Below the pieces are notes generated by a model. It did no database searches. It was not told where the DNA came from and saw only the letters and a program-made list of their open reading frames with translations. A program made the translations under genes and the position numbers. A DNA stretch of 64,000 nt from Echinicola pacifica DSM 19836 (GTDB lineage: Bacteria; Bacteroidota; Bacteroidia; Cytophagales; Cyclobacteriaceae): assembly GCF_000373245.1 (NCBI RefSeq), contig NZ_KB890739.1, positions 224,441-288,440 of the forward strand, given 5' to 3'. Shown here in pieces: positions 36,283 through 46,100 of the stretch (its first letter is position 1; every line of letters starts with the position of its first letter).

Positions 36283-37959
36283 ATGCAAAGTTTGTTAGCA
36301 AAACAGATCAGAGGAATTATTCTATCCTTATTCCTACTCGGGGCTTATAGCCCGGCCATGAGCCAGATGCTGGCCGATGAGGATTTGATGCAGATAAGTG
36401 ATACGGTGGTTTATGAGAATTTATCCACGCCTTATACCACTACGCTGACTTTCTTCCATAATCTACAGGAAGATAATTTTAAGCCAGAAATAGCCGCTAA
36501 AACCTTGAGGGATTTTGGCGGAACGGACAAGCAAGCGGCCAGGCAGATCGTCAAGCTAAAACAGATATTCGATGGTAAAGGGGTCTTTGTGGATGTCGAT
36601 GCCGTGCCGAATACCGCAGACTTTGTGGATACGACTCATAATTATCAGTCCAAGTATTACTACGATAAGGGACGGCTTCCTCAGATCTTTCTGGATAAGC
36701 AAGGCGGGGATTGGAAATTTTCCAGATATACCCTCTCCCAGATCGATGCGATGCATAAGGAGACCTATCCATTTGGGACAGACAGGCTGCTGAACTTACT
36801 ACCCAAAATCGGGCAGCAGGTTTATTTAGGACTGCATTTGTGGCAATTGGTGGGGATATTCATTCTGGTGATGTTTGTGGTGGTGGCACATAAGCTATTT
36901 ACCTTTATCATTGACAGGGGGCTATTCTATGTCAGCCAGCGGGTGGGCTATAAGCATGTAGCGGAGAAGTACCTGCTGCCAGTGGCGCGAGTGATCAGTA
37001 TCTACTTTATCGTATTATGGGTGGATATCTTTATCCGGGTATTACAGTTGCCCATAGAGATTGTCACTTGGTTGGTGGTATTATTGAATGCCATCAAGCC
37101 GTTGATTATTACGATTGTCTTTTATAAGCTGGCGGACTTGCTTTCTGCCTATTTTGAGCGAAAAGCCGAAAGGACAGAGTCTAATTTGGATGACCAGTTA
37201 GTGCCTTTGGTACGAAAGACCTTGAAAGCTTTTGTAATCGTCATTGGGTCATTATTTATCCTCAAAGATGGCCTTCAAGTGGATATTTGGCCATTCCTGA
37301 CGGGCTTATCTATTGGTGGTCTGGCCTTTGCCCTGGCGGCTCAGGATACCATTAAGAATTTCTTTGGCTCGGTGATGATATTCATCGATAAGCCATTTCA
37401 GGTAGGCGACTGGATCACCAGCGGCGACGTGGATGGGATCGTGGAAGAGGTAGGATTTAGGTCCACCCGTGTCCGCACTTTCCGCAATTCCCTGATGTAT
37501 ATCCCCAATGGTCGTATCGCAGATGCGACGGTGGATAACCATGGGCTGCGCCAATATCGAAGGTTCTATTCGACGATCACCATCACCTATGATACACCTC
37601 CAGAGCTGATCAATGTATTTGTGGAGGGCTTGAGAGAAATAGTGGAAAATCACCCTAAGACTCGGAAGGATTATTATAATGTCTATTTCAATGATATGTC
37701 TTCTTTCAGTTTGGACATCATGTTTTATGTGTTCTTTGAGGTACCCACCTGGGGCGATGAGCTTCAGGCGAGGCATGAGCTATTGATTCAGATATTGAAG
37801 TTAGCGAAAGAATTAGGGGTGAACTTTGCCTTCCCGACTCAGACCTTGCATATGGAGACTTTCCCCGAGAAAGAAGGATTGTCTCCCATATATCCAGACC
37901 ATTCTGAAGGCTATCGCCGAAAGCTGGATGAATTTATCAAAAAGCAAAAAGGGAATTAA
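36283..37959 (+). CDS. MscS-family mechanosensitive ion channel
   Basis: 558 residues. A signal peptide (about 1-28) and a ~150-residue periplasmic domain (about 29-185) precede four or five membrane helices (about 190-345). The pore-lining and beta domain phrase SIGGLAFALAAQDTIKNFFGSVMIFIDKPFQVGDWI is the MscS signature, followed by VGFRSTRVRTFRNSLMYIPN. The C-terminal cytoplasmic alpha-beta domain is present. It releases solutes under hypo-osmotic stress. Its stop codon abuts the stop of the convergent VTT-domain gene with no intervening base. Confidence 0.92.
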   Translation: MQSLLAKQIRGIILSLFLLGAYSPAMSQMLADEDLMQISDTVVYENLSTPYTTTLTFFHNLQEDNFKPEIAAKTLRDFGGTDKQAARQIVKLKQIFDGKGVFVDVDAVPNTADFVDTTHNYQSKYYYDKGRLPQIFLDKQGGDWKFSRYTLSQIDAMHKETYPFGTDRLLNLLPKIGQQVYLGLHLWQLVGIFILVMFVVVAHKLFTFIIDRGLFYVSQRVGYKHVAEKYLLPVARVISIYFIVLWVDIFIRVLQLPIEIVTWLVVLLNAIKPLIITIVFYKLADLLSAYFERKAERTESNLDDQLVPLVRKTLKAFVIVIGSLFILKDGLQVDIWPFLTGLSIGGLAFALAAQDTIKNFFGSVMIFIDKPFQVGDWITSGDVDGIVEEVGFRSTRVRTFRNSLMYIPNGRIADATVDNHGLRQYRRFYSTITITYDTPPELINVFVEGLREIVENHPKTRKDYYNVYFNDMSSFSLDIMFYVFFEVPTWGDELQARHELLIQILKLAKELGVNFAFPTQTLHMETFPEKEGLSPIYPDHSEGYRRKLDEFIKKQKGN

Positions 37960-38661
37960 CTAGCCTTTGGCAGAAAAGAATCGGATCATGCCGAAGCTGC
38001 TCAGACCGATCAACCCTAGGATAATCCATACCTGATAAGACTGCTCGGCACCCCCTTTCAGGGCAAGCTCTAAGGAGGCGGCAGCAAGCCCCAGCCCAAA
38101 GGCCATAGCAGTACGAGGAAGCATCCCCGGAATGCCAAAGTAAATGACCCGCCTCCAGCCGGTATGCAGCAGCGCAAAGAGGATATTAGAAATTGCAAAA
38201 GGGACGATGGGGCTGATGCGCATATAGAAAACCAATTGCCCCATTTTACTCTGCCGCTGGAGGATCATCTGATGTACCTTGGGGTAGGGGGCCAGTAAGG
38301 TGGATAAGGTATTTTGGTCAAGGCGATTGCCAATGAAATAGCCGATCAAGCTTGCCAGAGCATAGCCCCCCACCAGATAAGGGAAAATGGGCCAAGCCCA
38401 TAGGTATCCTGAAATAATAGCCAATAAGGTGGTCGGGCTTAGAGCTAAGCCCATTAGTAATGCCGAGATTAGCATGAAGGCCAGTTTCTGGCCGAAGCTC
38501 AATGTTTCAGGAAGTGCTGGCGCCAGTTGATACACCAAGGTGGCGAGAATAGAACTGCCGAGCAATGGAACCAAGCTCACCCAAGCTAATACTAGCGAAA
38601 TGGCAGGGTTTTGGCGATGGATTACTCGAAGTTGATTAAAGAAAGATTCTATTTTCGACAT
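37960..38661 (-). CDS. VTT-domain (TVP38/TMEM64, DedA-like) membrane protein
   Basis: 233 residues, mostly hydrophobic with about five membrane helices. The SNARE-associated (VTT) core is visible as GYLWAWPIFPYLVGGYALASLIGYFIGNRLDQ, then FYMRISPIVPFAISNILFALLHTGWRRVIYFGIPGMLPRT. Family members are linked to lipid scrambling or transport; activity here is inferred. It is monocistronic and convergent with the MscS gene. Confidence 0.85.
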   Translation of the reverse strand: MSKIESFFNQLRVIHRQNPAISLVLAWVSLVPLLGSSILATLVYQLAPALPETLSFGQKLAFMLISALLMGLALSPTTLLAIISGYLWAWPIFPYLVGGYALASLIGYFIGNRLDQNTLSTLLAPYPKVHQMILQRQSKMGQLVFYMRISPIVPFAISNILFALLHTGWRRVIYFGIPGMLPRTAMAFGLGLAAASLELALKGGAEQSYQVWIILGLIGLSSFGMIRFFSAKG

Positions 38662-38829
38662 TATTAAGGCAAATCTCTGACGAAAATAGGAAATTTATTT
38701 TCTTTGATTTACGTTGCCTCCCTAAATGATCCCTGGAAAGCCGCAGTTTTTCTTAGGCTTCGCCAAAAATGATAACTAGAGAAATAGAATATCTCCTACT
38801 AAATACATAACAGTAAAATATACGAACAT

Positions 38830-39975
38830 ATGAAATTTGGAACTAAAGCCATTCATGCCGGAGTGGAGCCGGACCCATCCACAGGGGCCATCATGACCCC
38901 TATCTATCAGACCTCTACCTATGTTCAGAAATCCCCCGGAAATCATAAGGGTTTTGAGTATTCGAGGACCCATAATCCCACCAGGAATGCCCTGCAAAAC
39001 AGCATTGCCGCCCTCGAAAACGGGAAGCATGGTCTGTGTTTTTCTTCTGGCCTAGGTGCCATAGATGCTATTATTAAATTGCTCAGCCCAGGGGATGAGG
39101 TGATCAGCACCAATGACCTTTATGGAGGCACATATAGGATTTTTACTAAGGTATTTGCCAAATATGGCATCAAATTCCACTTCGTCTCCATGGATAAACC
39201 AGAGACAATAGAGAAGTATATCAATGAAAATACGCGGTTGATCTGGGCGGAAACTCCCACCAATCCGATGATGAATATTATCGATATCCAAGCCTTAGCC
39301 GCCATTGCCCAGAAGCACGATGTAATCTTGGGTGTGGACAATACCTTTGCCACCCCTTACCTGCAGAATCCCCTGGATCTCGGTGCAGACCTGGTGATGC
39401 ATTCGGTGACCAAATACCTCGCAGGCCACTCCGATGTGGTGATGGGTGCCTTGGTGGTGAATAATGATAAACTGGCAGAGGACTTAGCCTTCATCCAAAA
39501 CTCCTGTGGAGCCACTCCTGGACCTCAGGATTGTTTCTTAGTATTGCGAGGAATAAAAACCCTACACCTTAGAATGGAGCGTCATTGCCAAAATGGAAAA
39601 ACCATCGCGGGATACCTTCGCAATCACCCAAAGGTGGACAAGGTGTACTGGCCAGGATTTGAGGATCACCCCAATCATGAGGTGGCAGTGAAGCAGATGA
39701 GCGATTTTGGTGGGATGATTAGCTTTACCACTGTGGGAGATAAGCAGGAAGATGCCATGACCATTCTTGAAAACTTACATTATTTCGCCTTGGCAGAGTC
39801 TCTGGGTGGCGTAGAGTCTCTCTGTGGTCACCCAGCGTCCATGACGCATGCGAGTATCCCAAGAGAAGAACGCCTCAAGGTAGGCCTTACCGATTCTCTT
39901 ATCCGCCTTAGTGTGGGTGTGGAGGATGCCGAAGACCTGAAAAATGATCTTGCGGAAGCTTTATCGAAAATTTAA
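38830..39975 (+). CDS. cystathionine gamma-synthase/gamma-lyase (Cys/Met metabolism PLP enzyme)
   Basis: 381 residues, fold-type I PLP enzyme. YEYSRTHNPTRNALQ-like segment, SSGLGAIDAIIKLL and the Schiff-base Lys in HSVTKYLAGHSDVVMG are diagnostic; SGVEDAEDL-like C-terminal segment completes the family pattern. It acts in transsulfuration, either forming cystathionine from an activated homoserine (MetB) or cleaving it (CGL). The sequence alone does not separate the two, so no symbol is given. It is followed by a terminator inside the convergent gene. Confidence 0.9.
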   Translation: MKFGTKAIHAGVEPDPSTGAIMTPIYQTSTYVQKSPGNHKGFEYSRTHNPTRNALQNSIAALENGKHGLCFSSGLGAIDAIIKLLSPGDEVISTNDLYGGTYRIFTKVFAKYGIKFHFVSMDKPETIEKYINENTRLIWAETPTNPMMNIIDIQALAAIAQKHDVILGVDNTFATPYLQNPLDLGADLVMHSVTKYLAGHSDVVMGALVVNNDKLAEDLAFIQNSCGATPGPQDCFLVLRGIKTLHLRMERHCQNGKTIAGYLRNHPKVDKVYWPGFEDHPNHEVAVKQMSDFGGMISFTTVGDKQEDAMTILENLHYFALAESLGGVESLCGHPASMTHASIPREERLKVGLTDSLIRLSVGVEDAEDLKNDLAEALSKI

Positions 39976-39985
39976 GGATTCCGGG

Positions 39986-40825
39986 CTAGCCCAGGATATC
40001 TGAAAATAAGTGTTTACACTGGCTCACTGCTTTGGCGGTGAGCTTTTTTTTGTCCGAACGGATTTTCTTGATGAGCTCCACATATTTTTCGTTGATGGGG
40101 TCCTCACGATCCGATAGACTGAAGGTCAGATGCTGAAGGATCAGGTGGTTTTGGTACCAGCGGTAGAGCAATTTGCTAAGCTCCTGCATATGCTCATGAA
40201 TGATATTGGTGAAGGTGGCATTGAGCCCAGAGGCTATACGGAGGTTTTCCAGCGTGATGATCTGCTGTAATCCTTCATAAATGTCCTTGATCTCCTTAGC
40301 CTCCAGCTTGGTCTCACTGTCAAATTTAAAGAAAGCTAACTCCTCATTGATGATTTGTGTGGTGGCGGTATTCACCATGAGTGGAGTGAGCGATTGGCTA
40401 TGCTCAAAAGCCTCCCTGTACAAGTTCTCCCATACTTTTACGGGGGTAGCCATGATCAATTCATAAGCCTCGGCATAGATACTCTTCTTATCCTTGGCCA
40501 CTTGCTTTTCATAGCTAGCATAAGTCTGCCCAGTTTTCTCCTGAAGCTGCGCTAGGGCCTGATGAATTAGACGGATATGCAGGGCTTTCTTCAATGCCCT
40601 AAAAAGATCCTTATAAGGCCCGAAGAGTTTGAATTTTAGCTTGGCCTCTTGAAAGTGAATCCTTCCCAATAAGTCCACGTATATTTCGAGAAAAATCAGT
40701 TTCTCTTCCAGTTCAGCAGATTTGTTAGACTTAAACATCTTCGCCAATGAGTCAAAAAGACTTTTGGCCTCAGTGTACTGTCTGTCAAACGGTTGGAAGA
40801 TGGGGGAAATTTTTTGAACCTGCAT
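39986..40825 (-). CDS. helical protein of unknown function
   Basis: 279 residues that I do not recognise. It is almost wholly alpha-helical with many charged residues, and has no signal peptide, membrane helix or catalytic motif. The final ~20 residues include the codons that also form the terminator of the convergent PLP-enzyme gene. The upstream gene on the same strand, a DUF2027-Smr protein, ends 6 bases before it, so they are probably one operon with the photolyase. Confidence 0.65.
   Translation of the reverse strand: MQVQKISPIFQPFDRQYTEAKSLFDSLAKMFKSNKSAELEEKLIFLEIYVDLLGRIHFQEAKLKFKLFGPYKDLFRALKKALHIRLIHQALAQLQEKTGQTYASYEKQVAKDKKSIYAEAYELIMATPVKVWENLYREAFEHSQSLTPLMVNTATTQIINEELAFFKFDSETKLEAKEIKDIYEGLQQIITLENLRIASGLNATFTNIIHEHMQELSKLLYRWYQNHLILQHLTFSLSDREDPINEKYVELIKKIRSDKKKLTAKAVSQCKHLFSDILG
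40022..40051 (+). terminator. terminator of the cystathionine enzyme, inside the opposite gene
   Basis: On the plus strand GCTCACTGC (40022-40030), loop TTTG, GCGGTGAGC (40035-40043; one G-U) is followed by eight T (40044-40051). It lies within the 3' coding end of the minus-strand gene 39986-40825. Read on the minus strand, those same T appear as a lysine codon run. Confidence 0.85.
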
Positions 40826-40831
40826 AGTTGT

Positions 40832-41788
40832 CTAGTTTATCCGTACCAAGGTGGCACCATATCCGAATCGGCTCTTTTGGGTATCCTGAAAATACTTAAT
40901 ATTCTCCAGTTGGCTGAGATATTTGTGAATTTCTTTTCGTAAAACCCCATTTCCCAATCCGTGAATGAAGGTGATTTCATCCATTCCAGTGGCGATAGCA
41001 TAGTTGAGGTTCTTCTCAAAAGTCTCCATCTGAAGGCGGAGCATCTCGGTATTACTCATAAATTCATGCTCATCAGATAACTTCTCGATGTGCAGATCTA
41101 TTTCCTTTGGGGGGCGGGTGAACTGCTGACTTACAGGGCTCGCCTCTTTTTCCTCATTCAGCTCCTTATTCAGCTGGTGGATGTCCAAAGTTTTGGTTTG
41201 ATCTAGCAGGCTAAAGAGGTATCCTTTTTTGTTGATCAAAGGCGTTTCATGCTGACTTTTGAAAAAAGAGGAAGCCTTGAATTTAATCTTTTTTTCGAAG
41301 GCCGGCTCCATCTTCTCCATCCGGCGGTTGATAGGAATAAATTGCACGAAAAGGGTAGGCCATTTTTCGAACTGTGGGATGGCTTTTTCATCAATCTTGA
41401 TCGAGGTCTTGGCAGTGAAGTTTCCTGAAGATAAGGTTCTGGAGCTTTCCCCTTGCATCTCGCTAGCCATGAATAAGTAGTCCTTATCCGTATGATTGAC
41501 CAGGTACACGCTCAGGTCCTTATCATTGATGGATACATAGCTGAGATATATATTATCATCCGCTTTGCTCTCCTTGACAGGAGCAAGAGATTGCCCGGTT
41601 TGGACTGTTTTTTCTTCCCGGTTAAAATATTGTTTCTCTGAGGCATTGACAAGTACCACTTCATTCTTCATGGCGGGGATTTTGAACCCATCCTCGATTT
41701 CAATCTCTATCCGGCCACTGCCCGATATTTTGGTGATTATCCCCTCTTCGTTGCCGTGTAGTAATCGTACTTTGTCTCCTATATTCAT
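40832..41788 (-). CDS. DUF2027 plus Smr-domain protein
   Basis: 318 residues. The N-terminal ~45 residues form a small beta-barrel (GDKVRLLHGNEEGIITKISGSGRIEIEIEDG) as in DUF2027 proteins and the KOW-like end of MutS2. The middle is a beta-rich domain. The C-terminal Smr domain (about 228-318) has IDLHIEKL (Asp231-His233) and HGLGNGVLRKEIHKYL (276-291), the nuclease motif of MutS2-type Smr domains. It lacks the MutS ATPase. It may nick or bind branched nucleic acids or act on stalled ribosomes; both are inferred. It overlaps the photolyase gene by 4 bases. Confidence 0.85.
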   Translation of the reverse strand: MNIGDKVRLLHGNEEGIITKISGSGRIEIEIEDGFKIPAMKNEVVLVNASEKQYFNREEKTVQTGQSLAPVKESKADDNIYLSYVSINDKDLSVYLVNHTDKDYLFMASEMQGESSRTLSSGNFTAKTSIKIDEKAIPQFEKWPTLFVQFIPINRRMEKMEPAFEKKIKFKASSFFKSQHETPLINKKGYLFSLLDQTKTLDIHQLNKELNEEKEASPVSQQFTRPPKEIDLHIEKLSDEHEFMSNTEMLRLQMETFEKNLNYAIATGMDEITFIHGLGNGVLRKEIHKYLSQLENIKYFQDTQKSRFGYGATLVRIN

Positions 41789-43083
41789 TGGTCTAGTGCT
41801 GATTTGAAAGCTTTAAGGGCTCTTTCACGAGCCATTTTATGTTCCACCATAGGTTCAGGGTATTGGTCGCTGCCATATTCCTGCACCCACTTTTTGATGT
41901 ATTTATTTTCGTTGTCGAATTTTTTCTGCTGTGATGCTGGATTGAATATCCGGAAATAAGGCTGGGCATCCGTGCCCGTACCTGCGGCCCACTGCCAGTT
42001 GCCGTTGTTGGAGGAAAGTTCGTAATCCAGTAATTTTCTTGCAAAATACGCTTCTCCCCAACGCCAGTCAATTAAAAGATGCTTTGTGAGAAAACTCGCT
42101 ACCACCATTCGCACGCGATTATGCATAAATCCCGTTTGGTTTAGCTGGCGCATTCCGGCATCCACTAGCGGATAACCGGTCTTTCCTTCACACCATTGCC
42201 GGAATTCCCCCTCCTCGTTTCTCCATTTTATCCGATCGTATTTTTCCTTATACGACTCGTCCACCACCCGTGGATTGTGGTACAATATCATCATAAAAAA
42301 TTCCCTCCATATCAATTCCCCCAAAAAAGTCTCATTTAACGATGACACTTTATGGACAAGTTTACGAATGCTGATCGTTCCAAAACGGAGGTGAAGCCCC
42401 AGCTCCGTGGTTTTTTCCAATGCTGGAAAATCCCTATAATGATGGTATTCCTTGATGAGCTCCTCCGAAAAGCGCGCTTTAGGAATAGGGATGTCCTCGT
42501 TTCGCTCAAAGCCTATTTCCGATAAACTGAGCTTGGCTAGAGGCTTGGTCTGACATAAGCCTTGGTAGTTGACCTGATGGGTGGAGATATCCTCAGCCCG
42601 GTACTTGGCGAGCCAGGCTCTTTTATAGGGGGTAAATACTTTATAATGGGTGCCGCTGTCATTCATGATTTCTTCTTTTTCAAAAATCACCTGATCCTTA
42701 AAATCAATAAAAGCGATCCCCTGCTGCTCTAACCATGCTGCCACCTCCTTGTCCCGCTGGATGGCGAATGGCTCATAATCCCTGTTGGTATATACTTTTG
42801 TCAAATTATATTCCTCGGCGAGGGACTGGAATATCTCCAGGGGCTTTCCGACTTTGAGCAATAAGGAAGAGCCCTTTTCCTCGAGATGCTCCTTGAGTAT
42901 CATCAGCTGGTCATAGATGAAGGTCACACGGGGATCGTTTCGGTCTTCTAAATCCCCCAGGATGGAGCTGTCAAAAATAAATATTGGCAATACATTGTCT
43001 TCATTTTGCGAAGCCATACATAAAGCAGTATTGTCCAATAAGCGAAGGTCCCTTCTAAGCCAAACTAAGGTCAACTTGTCCAT
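41785..43083 (-). CDS. phrB: deoxyribodipyrimidine photo-lyase (cryptochrome/photolyase family)
   Basis: 432 residues. The N-terminal alpha/beta domain begins LVWLRRDLRLLDNTAL and binds an antenna chromophore. The C-terminal FAD domain carries the family's GELIWREFFMMILYH, WCEGKTGYPLVDAGMRQLNQTGFMHNRVRM and NNGNWQWAAGTGTDAQPYFRIFNP. These match class I CPD photolyases, which repair UV dimers using blue light. It is the first gene of a three-gene minus-strand unit (photolyase, DUF2027-Smr, helical protein), suggesting shared DNA-maintenance expression. Confidence 0.92.
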   Translation of the reverse strand: MDKLTLVWLRRDLRLLDNTALCMASQNEDNVLPIFIFDSSILGDLEDRNDPRVTFIYDQLMILKEHLEEKGSSLLLKVGKPLEIFQSLAEEYNLTKVYTNRDYEPFAIQRDKEVAAWLEQQGIAFIDFKDQVIFEKEEIMNDSGTHYKVFTPYKRAWLAKYRAEDISTHQVNYQGLCQTKPLAKLSLSEIGFERNEDIPIPKARFSEELIKEYHHYRDFPALEKTTELGLHLRFGTISIRKLVHKVSSLNETFLGELIWREFFMMILYHNPRVVDESYKEKYDRIKWRNEEGEFRQWCEGKTGYPLVDAGMRQLNQTGFMHNRVRMVVASFLTKHLLIDWRWGEAYFARKLLDYELSSNNGNWQWAAGTGTDAQPYFRIFNPASQQKKFDNENKYIKKWVQEYGSDQYPEPMVEHKMARERALKAFKSALDQ

Positions 43084-43133
43084 TTCTAGTTAGTTTTTAA
43101 GATTAAAAGCTAAAACCCCGGGCAATTGTTTTC

Positions 43134-46100
43134 TTATTCCTGGCTATTTTCCTCAGGTGGTCTGGATTCGATAATATTGATCTGTAAGGAATCTGCAGGA
43201 GCCAACGGGTCAGGAGACCGGGGGGGAGTGGAGGAGGAAGGATACCTGAGGTAGTCATCGGAGTCATTGATCAGCATCCGCTCAGACTTGCGCTTTCCGA
43301 GATTCTGGAAGAGCTCTTTGAAGGAGCTAAATAGTAAGGTCTGGGAGAGGGATACACCATAGGTATTCACTCGCTCGGCCAGATTGAGAGAGGTGAAGGT
43401 GTTAAAATTGTTTTTATTATAAATCCTGATTCTATACCGTCCATCATCAGTGATCAAATATTCTGCTTGCCAGTCCCCAGCGATACTTCCAATATCAGCA
43501 TTTCCCTGGGGATCTGTAAAGCTGCCGTCGCGGCTGACCCTAAGCCTACCGTCTAGGAAGGTATAAGCCACACTAAGCTGGAAGGTCTCCAAGGCCGTCT
43601 CATCAAATGAAGCCAGGTCGATATTAATTTCAAGATTTTGATCCACCTGCGAGATCAGGGCATTGAGCTGAGAAGACACCAGCTGGCTGAGGTTAGAGAA
43701 TCCTATGCCTGCTCCGATAAATTGCCCCTCGGGAGAGAAGCTTCGTGTCATGATAATGCTGAAGACCTGTCTGTTTTTTTCCTGCTCATCATTGGCGATT
43801 CTGTTTTTGAAGGCAGAGATGGTCGTCTGTGCCTCACCTTCAGGGAATTCAGAGAAGTCAAAGTCAAAATCAATATTGGGTGACAGCAAGGGGCCATTCA
43901 GGTCCATGATGACCTTCACAGGATATCGGCGATAGAGCTGAGCATCCTCAATCGCACTGGAGCTTTGGCTAGTTTGCAGACTGGTAAGAGAGACATTTTC
44001 CTCGTAAGTGGCGGTGATATTCAGCACGCCTTCGTAGGGATCCCCATACCAGGAGATCCTTCCGCCTGGCTGTATCGCAAACTGACGGTTGATGATATTA
44101 TAGAGGGAGAAATTGTATTTGGCATCCACTATTTCATAATCCCCGGTCATACTGAAGTTTCCTTGTGTATCGATATTTAGGCTAAGATTGCCTTTACCAC
44201 GGCCTTGGATATTCTCACCCGTCCTTGGGTCTATCTGGATTTCAGTATAGGCATCCGGTGTGACATCGATCACCAGATTCATCCGCACATTATCGATTTC
44301 CAGTTTGTCAATGAGCTCATTGGTCTGCTCCGCTTGGGTGGTGTCGCGAATATTGATGATGGTAATGAAGTCTTCCTGTACCTGTGTGTCGGCGTCGGAG
44401 AGTGGGATATAAATTTGCGTTTTGGGCTGGGTGCTTACTTTTGCCGTGACATCGAGATTGTCTGGCTTCCCAAAAACCTTAAGGGTGCCGCTGGCATAAG
44501 CATTCCCATAGAACAGGGAGTTGTCCTTCAGGGAGGTGTTTAGCACCTGGAAGTTGGATAGGTTGGCATTGATGTCCAAGTTGAAATTCCGGAAGCCTTC
44601 ATGACTAATTCCCCCGCTCATATTCGCCCGATGATTATAGGCATCGGTAAGGTTTAGCCCTTGGAAGTTTATCTCATTTGGGGAGAAATTGACCACTCCA
44701 TCCACGGTGTAGCGGGTCTTCAGGTAGTTCACCAATAAGGTGCCTTGCTTGATAGTAGCAGTGCCATTGACGATAGGGCGTTGCAGGGTGCCTCCCATCT
44801 TAAGCGCTCCGGAGAGGGTGCCGTCCAGCTCACTGATGTATTCAGATAAGAATGGCTCAGCAATGTCCAGTCGTGTTTCCTTAAACTCCCCTTCGAGGGA
44901 TAGCTGATCATTGGCCGTGCTGATAAAGCCCACCACCTCTATATTTTTGCGGGCGTCTCTTTCATTGGTGAGGCTAAGATTGATTTTATCATTTTCGAAA
45001 TAAGTAGCCGCTTCCATATTACCTATGAGGAAGTGATTTACCGTAAGGCTGTCCACCCTCAAGCTTCCATAGGCCCCTGTTTTCTGAAGGAGATTATTAA
45101 AGGCAAATATCCCGTTTGCTCTTCCGGAATATTCTTTAGTGTCAAAAGTGTTGAGGAAATCCAAGGATACATCGTTGATCTCAAAGCTGAGGATTTCATC
45201 AGGATTTTCGTTGATTCGGCCATTGAGGGCGAGGAATTGCCCGTTATTTGAGAGCTTCAAATTGTCCACATCCACCTGTCCCTGACTGATGACAATGGAG
45301 TTTTCGGGATCAAAAGACCAGAAGTTCTCCAGTATTTTTATTTCCGAAGGGTCAAAGATTATGGCGGTTTGTGTAGGAGAGAGCTCTATCTGGCTGCTGA
45401 TTTTTGCAAAACTTTCAGTTTCTAATTCTTCCAGCCCCAGCTGGAAATCTATTGCTGCATTATTCCAGATGGCCTGGGCGCTGAGGTTATTGAAGATGAC
45501 CTGCTGGCTGAGTTGCTGCTCCTTGGAGTTGATATAGCAAGCGGCGATTACCTCGCGGCTGCTGCGGGATTTTGAGGTGTTGAAGTCAAGATCATTTTCC
45601 AGAAAGGTCTTGCCACCATATCGTATGGTATCGATTCCCGCATAGAAGTTGAATATCGTTTCTTCTGTTGACTGATAAAAAGCACCTTCCACGAGGGTAT
45701 TTCTGGAGATCTCCAGCGAGGGGACAAATAGCTTGAGGATGGGATTGATATCATATAGACTCATGTTTAGGTCCATATTGTACTCCTGCTCGCTAAGGCT
45801 TCCTTCCTCATATTCCTCCAAGGGGGAGTTGGTCAGGATAGCGATATAGTCTTTGATGAGGTAATTGATGTCCCGATAGACTTCTTTGGCTTGGAATTGG
45901 CCAGAAATACTCGCCACCAATAGGTCGGAGTTTAGCGAAATCATCCGGGTATCATTCGCAAACACCGACTGGAAGAAGAAGTTGTCCACCGCCAAGGTGC
46001 GTTCGTCTAGGCTGACCATCACGTCCTTAAATCTGGCAATGCCTTCTACCTTATCCACATCTGTGCCCTTGGTATCGAGCTCCACCTCTCCATGGAGGAT

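Noticed and set aside
38662-38829. possible SAM riboswitch before the cystathionine enzyme
   Set aside because: The 168-bp spacer lacks the conserved SAM-I/IV core and has no terminator-antiterminator pair.
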